Assembly (NCBI GenBank): GCA_024275415.1
Contig: JAJRZD010000112.1
Location: 1 to 39,013, forward strand
Direction: 5' to 3'
DNA length: 39,013 nt
Source: an archaeon
GTDB taxonomy: Archaea; Asgardarchaeota; Thorarchaeia; Thorarchaeales; Thorarchaeaceae
Translations under genes and position numbers: made by a program
Shown here: piece after piece, positions 6,979 through 15,679 of the stretch
Numbering within the stretch: the stretch's first letter is position 1
Layout: the number at the start of each line of letters is the position of its first letter
Notes under the pieces: generated by a model
Database searches by the model: none
The model's input: the letters and a program-made list of their open reading frames with translations, nothing else
Told to the model about the DNA's origin: nothing

Positions 6979-8756
6979 CACGCACCACCCCCTGGAGTTG
7001 CGACTGGGACACACAGATATGCTTCTACCATTGCCATGATCTGCTCATTCGTTGAATGCAACATGATTATCGCGTTGCTTGGGCATGCCGCTGCACAGGT
7101 ACCGCATCCATGGCATTTGGCCTCGGTCACGTACGCAATATGGGGGTCTCGTGACATGTCCCAGCTTATCGCTCCGTAAGGACATGCTGTGATACAGGTG
7201 GCACAGGATGAGCACAGGTCTGGGATGACACGCGACACTGTTGATTCAATCTCGACTGCACCTTTTGCCATCAGTCCCACTGCTTTGGCTGCAGCCCCGC
7301 TCGCATCGATAACTGATTCCGAAGCGTTCTTGGCAGCCTGTGCAGCACCCGCAATCATGATTCCCGCGGTGTGCGTTGTGACAGGGTTCAGCTTCACATG
7401 TTCGGGATTGAAGAAGCCATCCGAGCTTCTCGTGAGGCTAAAGGTATGGCTCACTTCCTCTATCCCTTCTGGAGGCACCATTGCCGTGGCAAGAACGATG
7501 ATGTCTGGGTTGAATTCCATATCTGTGTCTGCGAGGACATCTTTCCAACGCATGGTGATCTTACCATCATTCACCTCTACTTCAGGTTTGGCGTCCGGAG
7601 GATACTTTGTGTAGATGACATGCTTCTGCCGAGCAACTCTCTGAAAGTCCTCGTGCTCCTTGCCGTAGGTCCGGATGTCCTGATAGAGAATGACTACCTC
7701 ATCAAGTCGATCCGCCATGATGCCCGCTGTCTTTGCCAGTGCTGAACAGCAATACCGCGAGCAATGCTCGTGTCCTTTCCAGCCCGGCTCGCGAGAGCCG
7801 ACGCATCCGATAAAGGCGACCTTCCTGACTGGCTTCCCGTCACTCGGTCTGATGAACTGCTGCTCATCAGGTCTTCCTTGCAGGTCTCCCAGAGTCATGA
7901 TATCTAATGATTTGTCATAATTATAGAGACCCACTGGGACGTATGGTTGGAATCCTGTAGCCACTATCACGGCTCCGACCTCATACTTCTTGTGTTTCTT
8001 CAAGCCTTCTACTGAAACCTCCACCTCGAAATTGCCTATGTACCCTTCGAAGTTCACAATGACTGCGCCGGTTCGAATCTCTATGTTCTTGTGCTTTCGA
8101 ACACGATGAATCATGGGTTCCAATACCTCATGACCTGGCTTGTCACCAGGAAACATATGGGCCCACTTCCGGACATTGCCGCCAAGCTCCCTTTCTCGCT
8201 CGATGAGCACTACCTCAAACCCTCTGTCTGCGATATCAAGGGCCGCCCTGAGCCCTGCAATCCCTCCACCCACGACAAGTGTGCGAGGAGTGATCTCAAC
8301 CTTTTTGATTGGCAATGGCTCAAGATTTGCAGCCCGTGCCACCGCCATCCGAACTAGGTCATTGGCTTTGGCTGTAGCAGCTTCAGGTTCTCTCATATGA
8401 CACCAAGAAACGTGCTCGCGTAGATTCACCTGCTCGAATAGATAACGGTTTAATCCGGCTTCTTCAACCACTCTCCGGAATGTAGGTTCGTGCATCCGCG
8501 GTGAGCAGCTGGCTACGATAACTCTGTTGAGGTTATGTTCATGTATCATGGTTCTGATGGTTTCCTGACCTGCATCACTACAGGTGAACATCTCATGAGT
8601 TGTAAATACAACATTTGGTAGAGTGGCTGCTGTTTTTGCCACATCCTCGACATCCACAACTCCTGCAATGTTATGGCCACAATGGCACACGAACACACCA
8701 ATCCGTAGCTCTTCCTTTGATTCCATGGCGTTCATTCCTACACTGTCTTCTGTCAT
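6978..8756 (-). CDS. hdrA: Heterodisulfide reductase subunit A (HdrA)
   Basis: A 592-aa flavin-bifurcating subunit. The ATG overlaps the hdrB stop (ATGA), which is preferred over a start 15 nt upstream. The N-terminus has VFVCHCGHNIAG, followed by an FAD-binding Rossmann motif VVGGGIAGLRAALDIADRGF. The conserved HdrA segment GCVGSREPGWKGHEHCSRYCC uses Cys where some HdrA proteins carry Sec. Two ferredoxin motifs close the protein: CSSCATCITACP and CHGCGTCAAACP. In the known complex HdrA takes electrons from MvhD and splits them between ferredoxin and HdrBC. A second, fused HdrA is encoded at the start of the same operon, so one complex may hold two different HdrA subunits. Confidence 0.94.
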   Translation of the reverse strand: MTEDSVGMNAMESKEELRIGVFVCHCGHNIAGVVDVEDVAKTAATLPNVVFTTHEMFTCSDAGQETIRTMIHEHNLNRVIVASCSPRMHEPTFRRVVEEAGLNRYLFEQVNLREHVSWCHMREPEAATAKANDLVRMAVARAANLEPLPIKKVEITPRTLVVGGGIAGLRAALDIADRGFEVVLIERERELGGNVRKWAHMFPGDKPGHEVLEPMIHRVRKHKNIEIRTGAVIVNFEGYIGNFEVEVSVEGLKKHKKYEVGAVIVATGFQPYVPVGLYNYDKSLDIMTLGDLQGRPDEQQFIRPSDGKPVRKVAFIGCVGSREPGWKGHEHCSRYCCSALAKTAGIMADRLDEVVILYQDIRTYGKEHEDFQRVARQKHVIYTKYPPDAKPEVEVNDGKITMRWKDVLADTDMEFNPDIIVLATAMVPPEGIEEVSHTFSLTRSSDGFFNPEHVKLNPVTTHTAGIMIAGAAQAAKNASESVIDASGAAAKAVGLMAKGAVEIESTVSRVIPDLCSSCATCITACPYGAISWDMSRDPHIAYVTEAKCHGCGTCAAACPSNAIIMLHSTNEQIMAMVEAYLCVPVATPGGGA

Positions 8757-9628
8757 TGGCTCACCCCACAACAGTCAATTACCGAATGAGGGTCAATCTT
8801 GTTCAGCTCGACACCCAACATGTCCTCGTCCAAGCCCAATGCTGGCCCTAGAAACTGGGTGATGGGTAGCACTGGTATCTTCTGTCGATCACTGGTTCCC
8901 CCTCCGAACTGTACCTGGGTCAGCTGGATATCACAGAACACACAAGCTGTCACAATCCCGTCTGCTCCAGCTTTGGTAACGTTATCGATCTTGTCCAGTC
9001 CAATGGTCGTAGCGACATCCTCATCCATTGCGAGCATCGGACCCCCACAGCAACGTGTCTTTCCAGGATAGTCCACTGCTTGTCCGCCCACAGCTTCAAC
9101 CAGTCTATCCAGGATAGTGGGGTTCTCGGGGTCGTCAACATGGACTATCTCGTAGGGACGTGTCACATGGCATCCATAGTGCGCCGCCATTTTGATGCCA
9201 TTATAGGGCTTGACAACAGCCCGTTCTATCTTGTCGAATCCAATATCCTCTGCCAAGACCTGTAAGAGGTGACGCACACGGACTTTACCACTGTACTTCA
9301 AACCCTCTTCTGCAAGTAAGGAATTCACCTCATCTCTAGCACGGATATCATGGTCAAGAAAGTGCTTGTTCGTCTTGAGAGACCCTGAACATGCACCACA
9401 AATTGCAAGGATGTCCTTTTCCTCGCGCTCAGCCAGTGCCAGTATTCTTCCACTCATAGACGCAAAAGCCATCCTGTCCATGGATTCGACGTATTGAGCG
9501 CCACAACAATTTGTATCTTTCAGCTCGATGACATTTACTCCGAGCTTCTCAAGGACCGCGATAGTGGCAGCCTCGTATGCTGGAAGTCTGACTGGGGTGG
9601 TACAGCCTCTATAGAGCAGCATATCCAT
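8753..9628 (-). CDS. hdrB: Heterodisulfide reductase subunit B (HdrB)
   Basis: A 291-aa protein with two CCG domains, which in HdrB hold two noncubane [4Fe-4S] clusters where the disulfide is reduced. The first domain shows DTNCCGAQYVESM and ICGACSGSLKTNKH, the second YGCHVTRPYE, KTRCCGGPML and CVFCDIQLTQ. The start ATG shares a base with the hdrC stop (TAATG) and the stop overlaps the hdrA start. The physiological disulfide in Asgard archaea is not settled; CoM-S-S-CoB need not be the substrate, since no methanogenesis genes are in view. Confidence 0.94.
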   Translation of the reverse strand: MDMLLYRGCTTPVRLPAYEAATIAVLEKLGVNVIELKDTNCCGAQYVESMDRMAFASMSGRILALAEREEKDILAICGACSGSLKTNKHFLDHDIRARDEVNSLLAEEGLKYSGKVRVRHLLQVLAEDIGFDKIERAVVKPYNGIKMAAHYGCHVTRPYEIVHVDDPENPTILDRLVEAVGGQAVDYPGKTRCCGGPMLAMDEDVATTIGLDKIDNVTKAGADGIVTACVFCDIQLTQVQFGGGTSDRQKIPVLPITQFLGPALGLDEDMLGVELNKIDPHSVIDCCGVSQ

Positions 9629-10167
9629 TAGCTCCCACTCTCCTCAGCAGCTTTCTTTCGTTCGAAATACCTTTTTCTCAACTTTCCAACGAACTCGTTG
9701 TTCATGTGTAGCTCAGGGTTCAGTCCAAGGTCCTCGCGTTCGTCCTCTTGAAAATCAGTGTATGCATCTTTCAGCATCCAACCATCCTCCAACACAGTCT
9801 TCACAGCCTCTTTGAAGACCCGCGGGACATGTCCTTCTCGTGCTGCAATCGTTCGAACAGCAAGGAATATCTCGGCAGGCGACACTCCCTCTTGGCAGCG
9901 TTCCTCACACATCCTGCAATTAAGACAGAGCCACGATTGGTCGCTCGAAAGAACTTCCTCTCGAAGTCCAAGGATGATTTTTTGGATCATTCGTCTTGGC
10001 CTGTATAGATCGGTCGCATTGGCCACAACACAGCTAGCAGTACATATGCCACATTGGATACACTTGTTGATGGCTTCACCGCCTTCTACCTTCTCAACCT
10101 CTTTGGCAAAAGCTGAGGTTGGAACATGAATAGATTTCTCTTGACCTTTTGTTGTACAAGTATGCAT
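9628..10167 (-). CDS. hdrC: Heterodisulfide reductase subunit C (HdrC)
   Basis: A ~179-aa iron-sulfur protein with two ferredoxin-type motifs, CIQCGICTASC and CLNCRMCEERCQEGV, that carry electrons from HdrA to HdrB. I chose the ATG 8 nt after GAGGTGA; a GTG 12 nt further upstream overlaps the preceding stop (GTGA) and is the alternative. The C-terminal ~70 residues are a helical tail ending in a charged stretch (RKRYFERKKAAEE). The stop shares a base with the hdrB start. Length and motif spacing are normal for soluble HdrC. Confidence 0.93.
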   Translation of the reverse strand: MHTCTTKGQEKSIHVPTSAFAKEVEKVEGGEAINKCIQCGICTASCVVANATDLYRPRRMIQKIILGLREEVLSSDQSWLCLNCRMCEERCQEGVSPAEIFLAVRTIAAREGHVPRVFKEAVKTVLEDGWMLKDAYTDFQEDEREDLGLNPELHMNNEFVGKLRKRYFERKKAAEESGS

Positions 10168-10175
10168 TATATTCG

Positions 10176-12986
10176 TCACCTCGATTTGGTTGTTTCAAGC
10201 TCAGCCTCTGGAGCCAGACTTTCTATAGTATGTTCGGAATCCTGGCCTGCAATCATTCCCCCCAGTACAATTGATGCTCTCATGGCGGCCGCACTTCCCG
10301 CAGTCACTGAATCGGGTATGTCCTTCGGCCCATCAGCACAACCACAGACGAAGATACCCATCTTGCTGGTATCGACAGGAGAAGTGAGCTCGTTCCGTAC
10401 ATCGATGTAGCCTTCATCTGAGAGGGCGATTCCAAGCTCCTCTGCTAGTATATTGACATCATCTGCAGGAAGCAGACCTGGGCTTATCACCAAAAGGTCA
10501 TGCTCAACCTTCTCAACGGAGCCAGTTTCTGTGTTCTCTACTTGGATCATGAGGTTGTCATTCTCAGGGTTCTCGTCTACTTCACCAACACGCCCTCGGA
10601 CAAAGTTGACGCCAAATCGGGTCTTTGACATCTCGAAGAACTCCTCGAACCCTTTGCCAAACGCTCGAATATCCGCATAGTATATAGAAACCTTCGCCTC
10701 TGGGTCATGTTCTCTAGCCATCACAGCATTCTTGATGCCATACATACAACAGACCCTGCTACAATGGGGAACATTCTTCTGAGTATCTCGCGCTCCGACG
10801 CATTGCACGAACCCGATGTTCTTCGGCATTTTTCCGTCGCTCAGGCGTATCAGATGACCTTGAGTAGGACCCGCTGCATTGATGAGTCGCTCGAATTCCA
10901 TGGCTGTTATGACATTCTTGAACTTACCATATCCAAGCCGTTTGTATTTGCTGACCTCAAAGAGCTTGTATCCAGTGGCAACTACAATGGCTCCCACGTT
11001 CAGGCTCAACCGTTCCTCCTTCATCGAGTGATCGATGGCATCTCTATCACATGCTTCCACACAGTTCATGCACTCACAACATATCGTGCAGTTCAGACAG
11101 CGCCCTGATTCATCGAGGGCAGTATCTTCATCAAATCCAAGCTCGACCTCTGAGAAATCGCCTTTACGACTTGCGATGCTCTGATGGGGCATCTCAGCTC
11201 TGGCTTGTGGTATGAATGTCGATTGGTCTATCTTTGGTCTTGCAATCCTGTAGACCTCAGGGTCTCGCCCTGCTCGAATATCCAGTCCGTTAAGGTATCT
11301 ATCGATAGATATTGCAGCCTCCTCACCCTGCCCAACAGCCTGCACTACTGTGGCTGGGCCAAGAACACAGTCACCACCAGCGAAGACTCCCTCATTACTC
11401 GTTTGCAATGTGACTTGATCTGTGATAATGGTACCCCACTCGGTAGTATCCAAATCGTTGTGGAGTGGAATTGGTTCTACAGACTGACCAACTGCGATAA
11501 TCATAGTGTCTGCAACGACAGTGAACTCCGAATCAGGTATTGGGATAGGTCTCCTTCGCCCTGAGTGGTCAGGTTCACCCAGACGCATTCGGATGCACTT
11601 GACACCTTGCACAGTACCTTTCTGGGTCAGAACCTCTACTGGATTCGTGAGGAACATGAAGCGGATCCCCTCCTGACGGGCCATCTCTACCTCTGATGGG
11701 ATGGCTGGGAGTTCGACCTGTGAGCGCCGGTATATCATTGTGACTTCGGACGCACCCAGACGAAGAGCTGTCCTACACGAATCCACGGCTGCATCGCCAC
11801 CCCCGATGACCACTACGCGTTCACCTAATTCTACAGGCTTGTGAGACGCGACTCTATCGAGAAAATCAATTGCATGGTATACACCTTTCGAGTCTTCACC
11901 TGCAATCATCAGTTTGTTACTGTGACTGGCGCCTGTAGCTATGAAGACTGCCTTGAATCCTTCATCTTTGAGCTCATCGATTGATTGTATCTCTCTGTCA
12001 CAGACGAACTCGACGCCGTGCTTTGCGACCCATTGGATCTCTTCCTGAAGGATGTCCCTTGGCAGTCGGTATTCAGGTATCGCATATTTCAGCAGTCCTC
12101 CCTCTTCTGATCTCTTCTCAAAAACAGTCACAGGATACCCTTTACGGGCAAGATGATATGCACATGAGATTCCTGCTGGTCCGGCACCCACAACGGCAAC
12201 CCGTTCACTCCTCTTGATTTGAGGTTCCACCGTGACCTGTGTGTTGTGTTCTCTCTCGTAGTCTGAGAGGAAACGGTGGAGATTCCTGATGCTAACGCTC
12301 TCGTCATACTCTCCTCGTTGACACTGCCCTTCACACCAGCTTACACAGACCCTTCCGAGAGTGCCCGGGAATGGTATTGCATCCCGCACAATTCTGATGG
12401 CTTCTGCATATTTCTTTTGATTCATCAAAGTGACGAATGCCTGAGCATTCACGCCTGCTGGACAATTAATCCTGCAGGCTGGGTGGTCTCGTTTATCAAT
12501 CGTGTACACATTAGGTGTAGCCTGTGGGAACGGTAAATAGGTCGCTTTCCTGAAGCCCAATCCCTCATCAAATTCATTTGCAACCTCGATAGGGCAGACC
12601 TCAGAGCAGTCGCCACATCCCGAGCATTTGTCTTCCAGAATGTATCGAGGTTTCCTGATGACTTCCACATGAAAATTGCCAGCTTTGCCAGTCACTCGCT
12701 TGACTTCAGAATACGTCAGAAGCTCGATATTTGGATGTCGTGCAACCTCACTCAATCGTGGCGTCAGTATGCATGCTGAACAATCAAGGGTAGGGAAGGT
12801 CTTGTCTATTGCTGCCATATGTCCGCCAATGCTAGGCGTCTTCTCGACAAGATGGACTTTGAAACCTTGGTTTGCGATGTCCAATGCGGCTTGCATTCCA
12901 GCAACACCACCACCTATCACGAGTGCACTGGGTTCCTGGGTGTCCTTATTTGCAGGATTTGTTTGCGTAGGATGATCAACAGTCAT
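10176..12986 (-). CDS. HdrA with an inserted GltD/NfnB-like NAD(P)H oxidoreductase module
   Basis: A 936-aa fusion. Residues 20-145 are the HdrA beginning: FAD motif VIGGGVAGMQAALDIAN, CSACILTPRL, and the ferredoxin motif CSGCGDCSEVCP. Residues ~150-575 are a complete glutamate-synthase small-subunit-like module: CRINCPAGVNAQAF, CVSWCEGQCQRG, FAD motif VAVVGAGPAGISCAYHLA, NAD(P) motif VVVIGGGDAAVDSCRTAL, and EGVFAGGDC. Residues ~625-936 resume HdrA: CLNCTICCECMNCVEACD, FVQCVGARD, HCSRVCCMYG, and the closing FVCGCADGPKDIPDS. It should tie an NAD(P)H site to the bifurcating HdrA flavin. It is the first gene of the operon, with ATG after AAGGAG. NAD(H) versus NADP(H) cannot be told from the sequence. 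Confidence 0.9.
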   Translation of the reverse strand: MTVDHPTQTNPANKDTQEPSALVIGGGVAGMQAALDIANQGFKVHLVEKTPSIGGHMAAIDKTFPTLDCSACILTPRLSEVARHPNIELLTYSEVKRVTGKAGNFHVEVIRKPRYILEDKCSGCGDCSEVCPIEVANEFDEGLGFRKATYLPFPQATPNVYTIDKRDHPACRINCPAGVNAQAFVTLMNQKKYAEAIRIVRDAIPFPGTLGRVCVSWCEGQCQRGEYDESVSIRNLHRFLSDYEREHNTQVTVEPQIKRSERVAVVGAGPAGISCAYHLARKGYPVTVFEKRSEEGGLLKYAIPEYRLPRDILQEEIQWVAKHGVEFVCDREIQSIDELKDEGFKAVFIATGASHSNKLMIAGEDSKGVYHAIDFLDRVASHKPVELGERVVVIGGGDAAVDSCRTALRLGASEVTMIYRRSQVELPAIPSEVEMARQEGIRFMFLTNPVEVLTQKGTVQGVKCIRMRLGEPDHSGRRRPIPIPDSEFTVVADTMIIAVGQSVEPIPLHNDLDTTEWGTIITDQVTLQTSNEGVFAGGDCVLGPATVVQAVGQGEEAAISIDRYLNGLDIRAGRDPEVYRIARPKIDQSTFIPQARAEMPHQSIASRKGDFSEVELGFDEDTALDESGRCLNCTICCECMNCVEACDRDAIDHSMKEERLSLNVGAIVVATGYKLFEVSKYKRLGYGKFKNVITAMEFERLINAAGPTQGHLIRLSDGKMPKNIGFVQCVGARDTQKNVPHCSRVCCMYGIKNAVMAREHDPEAKVSIYYADIRAFGKGFEEFFEMSKTRFGVNFVRGRVGEVDENPENDNLMIQVENTETGSVEKVEHDLLVISPGLLPADDVNILAEELGIALSDEGYIDVRNELTSPVDTSKMGIFVCGCADGPKDIPDSVTAGSAAAMRASIVLGGMIAGQDSEHTIESLAPEAELETTKSR

Positions 12987-13132
12987 TATTTAAACTCCTT
13001 AATCCAGAAATATTCTCTAACCTAACAAAGCAGTGCAAAGTGTGACTTTCTCTGAGATAGGCCCGAAATGATTCATTGTTCAAATACTCAGACCATCGCA
13101 TAGATGTGCACACTCATTGGTCTTGGATAATC

Positions 13133-13179
13133 TTTGATCGCCATCAGAGTACAGTCACAGATGTTTGATGTCCATCAGA
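13133..13179. promoter_or_regulatory. Two operator-like repeats upstream of the hdr operon
   Basis: TTTGATCGCCATCAGA (13133-13148) and TTTGATGTCCATCAGA (13164-13179) are 16-mers differing at two positions, with starts 31 bp apart, close to three helical turns. Each contains the inverted half-sites TGAT/ATCA. They lie about 150-190 bp upstream of the first hdr gene and about 100 bp before the small plus-strand frame at 13282. This is the pattern expected for a dimeric regulator binding cooperatively. Confidence 0.4.
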
Positions 13180-13281
13180 AGGTTAGTTAACCTGCTATAC
13201 TAATTGGAAAAGAATGAAATAAGTTTGCGCAGTTTGGAAACGTGCAAAGAATAATTGTTTATGTTTTGAAATGAGCTTATT

Positions 13282-13464
13282 ATGATGTTGAAATGTCCGA
13301 AATGTGACATATTTCGGATGGCCGTGAAACACATGTCTGGAACGTGGTATTCCTGTTTAATGCCTGCCTTGGGGATAAAAGCCATTTCCAAAATGAATGT
13401 TTCTATAGAAGAAACCGAACATGGTGGTGTGTGGCTATATGGAAGACACAAGTGCTCATACTAA
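13282..13464 (+). CDS. Possible small Cys-rich protein
   Basis: A 60-aa frame beginning MMLKCPKCD, with a CxxC near the start, one Cys at about residue 25 (WYSC) and a last Cys in RHKCSY. The first part resembles a zinc-ribbon knuckle, but the second half has only one clear ligand. There is no good Shine-Dalgarno sequence before the ATG pair. It occupies the gap between two minus-strand genes, and an opposite-strand frame of similar length overlaps it. The gene is uncertain; a small metal-binding protein is the best reading if it is real. Confidence 0.35.
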   Translation: MMLKCPKCDIFRMAVKHMSGTWYSCLMPALGIKAISKMNVSIEETEHGGVWLYGRHKCSY

Positions 13465-13550
13465 GTCACCATTGATGCCACTCTAGACGAGTTAATCTAT
13501 CTCTGAACAAATCTTGAATATCAGGTCGGACAGTTGGTTAGTATCAACTA

Positions 13551-15425
13551 TCATGCCAACACAGAAGGAACAATGCAATCACCAAGTCGATGCTTGATGG
13601 CTTCCAGTTTTGCTCGTTGTTCAGATAGAATCCTGTAGAGCAATTCAGGGGCATCTGGCACCGTTTCACGGTATACTTTCTCGATCCTCTCAATCTTGGC
13701 GAGGTGGTCTGGCACCCTGAGCTTGAACTGCTCCTCATATTCGGCTTCCGAATATTCCTTGTCCAGATGCTTCTCAAACAATGATTTGAGGTCTTCGTAA
13801 TGGGGGATATGTCCTGTTGGTGTTGCGATTGCATCGACCTCGTCATGCACCCTTAGTTCCATCCATTTCAACCAGACACGCTTGTCTGACTTATCAGTTA
13901 TGAAATTACCTTCCTTATCTCTCAGGAAATAGTTCACAGCAAAGATGAGAGGGGGTGAGTCGATATCCACAACGAAATCTAGGTGGTTCTGGATATACCT
14001 GCCCAGTGGGATTGAGATGAAATCTAGATTTGAGAAAGGCTGAAACTTTCTCACACCACTTGGTCCCAATGTTGCTGCGGTGGTTTCTGACTCAAGGCTT
14101 GCACCCATTGTGATGACGCCATGTTCCCAGTTCAATGACTGCTGAACAGGCACCCAGGTATCGCGGTCTCTTCCACCATAAATGATGCCTCCTACCTCCA
14201 CACCGCGGGGGTCATCTAGAGCATCGTCCAAGTTCGAGAGACCGTCCAGACCAATGGTGTATCTTGCGTTTTTGTGAGCATACGGGATGACCTCACCGTT
14301 TCGATCAACCTTTCCTTCAAACCATTCGCCCGAGAAATTGATTCCAGCCTTTGGAGGCGGGAGTCCGTCATCCAACCAGCGAGGCTCAGCATCCTCCGTC
14401 ACAAGTACATTTGAAAAGATAGCGGGCTGTTTTGAATGGAGGACATCCCAGATTATTGGGTCATCCTTTTCAGTCACAGAACGGATGATTCCGAAGATAC
14501 CTCGTTCGACATTCACAGCCCTGACCTTTCCATCTATCTTTCTGAGATATGCAAGATCATCTCCCACGATGGAATTGCCGCGGGTCATTGATGTGCTCGT
14601 CTTTCCACATCCGGATGGGAATGCCCCTGTGAAGTATGTTTTCCGTCCGGTGGGTCCATGTACGGCCATAAGGAACATATGTTCGGCAAGCCACCCCTCT
14701 TTGTCAGCTTTCCGAATCGCAAGGCGAAGTGCAAGCTTCTTCAGTCCGATAGTGTTCCCCGCATATTGAGTGTTCATACTGTAGACGGTATTTGTCTTGT
14801 AGTCAATCATGACACCTCGTTTCTTCCAGTCCGTGCTCACTGAATGGATGAGCTTGCCAGAAGAATGCAGCATCCAGAAGATCTCGTGATCCTCCGGCAT
14901 CCTTCTGAAGTAATCATACCCGCGTCGATAGAGTAGATCCTCACTGTGTGCCACATAGAACGAGTCAGTTATCTGTACGGCGGGAATGGAGAACGGCGAG
15001 TCCAGAGGACCGAGAACGAAGAAGCGAACGACCATCTTCTTATTTTCCATGGTTCCAGACAGTCGATCCCGGGCCAATTGCAGACCGTAGTCGCGGTCTA
15101 TCTGAGATAGATGCTCACCTAAAACTTCACCTTTTGGTACTAAATAGACCGTACGTTCTTTATCTCGTGCCTGATCAAAATAACCATCGAAATGGACTGT
15201 GTGGTATGGGTTGGCAAGTGGTGCTTCCTCTCCCCGTGCTATCGCTGTGCGTCGGATGTACTCGGTGTCCTCTCTCGAATCATTGCATACGAACACCTTC
15301 ATCGGCTTGCAGAGCCTTATTGCATCTGCTACGAACTTATGCACTCGCCTGTTAGGAATCGCAAGCAGTTTCCTAAAATTAGCATCAGTCAATGACTGTT
15401 CGAGAACCGACATTATCTCGTTCAA
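13551..15425 (-). CDS. pckG: Phosphoenolpyruvate carboxykinase (GTP)
   Basis: A 624-aa enzyme interconverting oxaloacetate + GTP and PEP + CO2 + GDP, a link between C4 acids and gluconeogenesis. It has the kinase-1 loop GAFPSGCGKTS (about 267-277, K275) and the Mn-binding kinase-2 motif SIVGDDLAYL (D289/D290). FFVLGPLDSPFSIPAVQITDS is typical of the GTP-dependent family. The length (~620 aa) also matches the GTP type rather than the shorter ATP type. The start is a TTG about 8 nt after AGGGG; an ATG 12 nt further in is possible. It is divergent from the aldehyde:ferredoxin oxidoreductase gene and monocistronic as far as can be seen. Confidence 0.93.
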   Translation of the reverse strand: MNEIMSVLEQSLTDANFRKLLAIPNRRVHKFVADAIRLCKPMKVFVCNDSREDTEYIRRTAIARGEEAPLANPYHTVHFDGYFDQARDKERTVYLVPKGEVLGEHLSQIDRDYGLQLARDRLSGTMENKKMVVRFFVLGPLDSPFSIPAVQITDSFYVAHSEDLLYRRGYDYFRRMPEDHEIFWMLHSSGKLIHSVSTDWKKRGVMIDYKTNTVYSMNTQYAGNTIGLKKLALRLAIRKADKEGWLAEHMFLMAVHGPTGRKTYFTGAFPSGCGKTSTSMTRGNSIVGDDLAYLRKIDGKVRAVNVERGIFGIIRSVTEKDDPIIWDVLHSKQPAIFSNVLVTEDAEPRWLDDGLPPPKAGINFSGEWFEGKVDRNGEVIPYAHKNARYTIGLDGLSNLDDALDDPRGVEVGGIIYGGRDRDTWVPVQQSLNWEHGVITMGASLESETTAATLGPSGVRKFQPFSNLDFISIPLGRYIQNHLDFVVDIDSPPLIFAVNYFLRDKEGNFITDKSDKRVWLKWMELRVHDEVDAIATPTGHIPHYEDLKSLFEKHLDKEYSEAEYEEQFKLRVPDHLAKIERIEKVYRETVPDAPELLYRILSEQRAKLEAIKHRLGDCIVPSVLA

Positions 15426-15679
15426 TGTTCTATTCCCCTGATTTCACGGAGCACACATGTCCGGTTGATTCATCTCCAACATGACACACACGCCTGCTGC
15501 AACCTGACCCTTAAAACAGTTTTTCCATGAAACACGCAGTTGTTCAATCCCAAAAATAGATTGTCCAATAGGAACACATGTTCATGTCGTCTATGACAAC
15601 ACTCAAATGTTGAGGGCAGCCGATAACGGCTCATGCCTTGAAGGAGAGCAAGGTAGAAGAATGGATGATGGTGAGTCTG

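Noticed and set aside
6535..12986. Further selenocysteine codons in MvhD, HdrA or HdrB
   Set aside because: The positions where Sec occurs in some relatives are Cys here and no in-frame UGA interrupts these genes.
13200..13451. Minus-strand 83-aa frame
   Set aside because: It has no start signals and overlaps a plus-strand frame with a CxxC; neither is strong, and the plus-strand one is slightly better.
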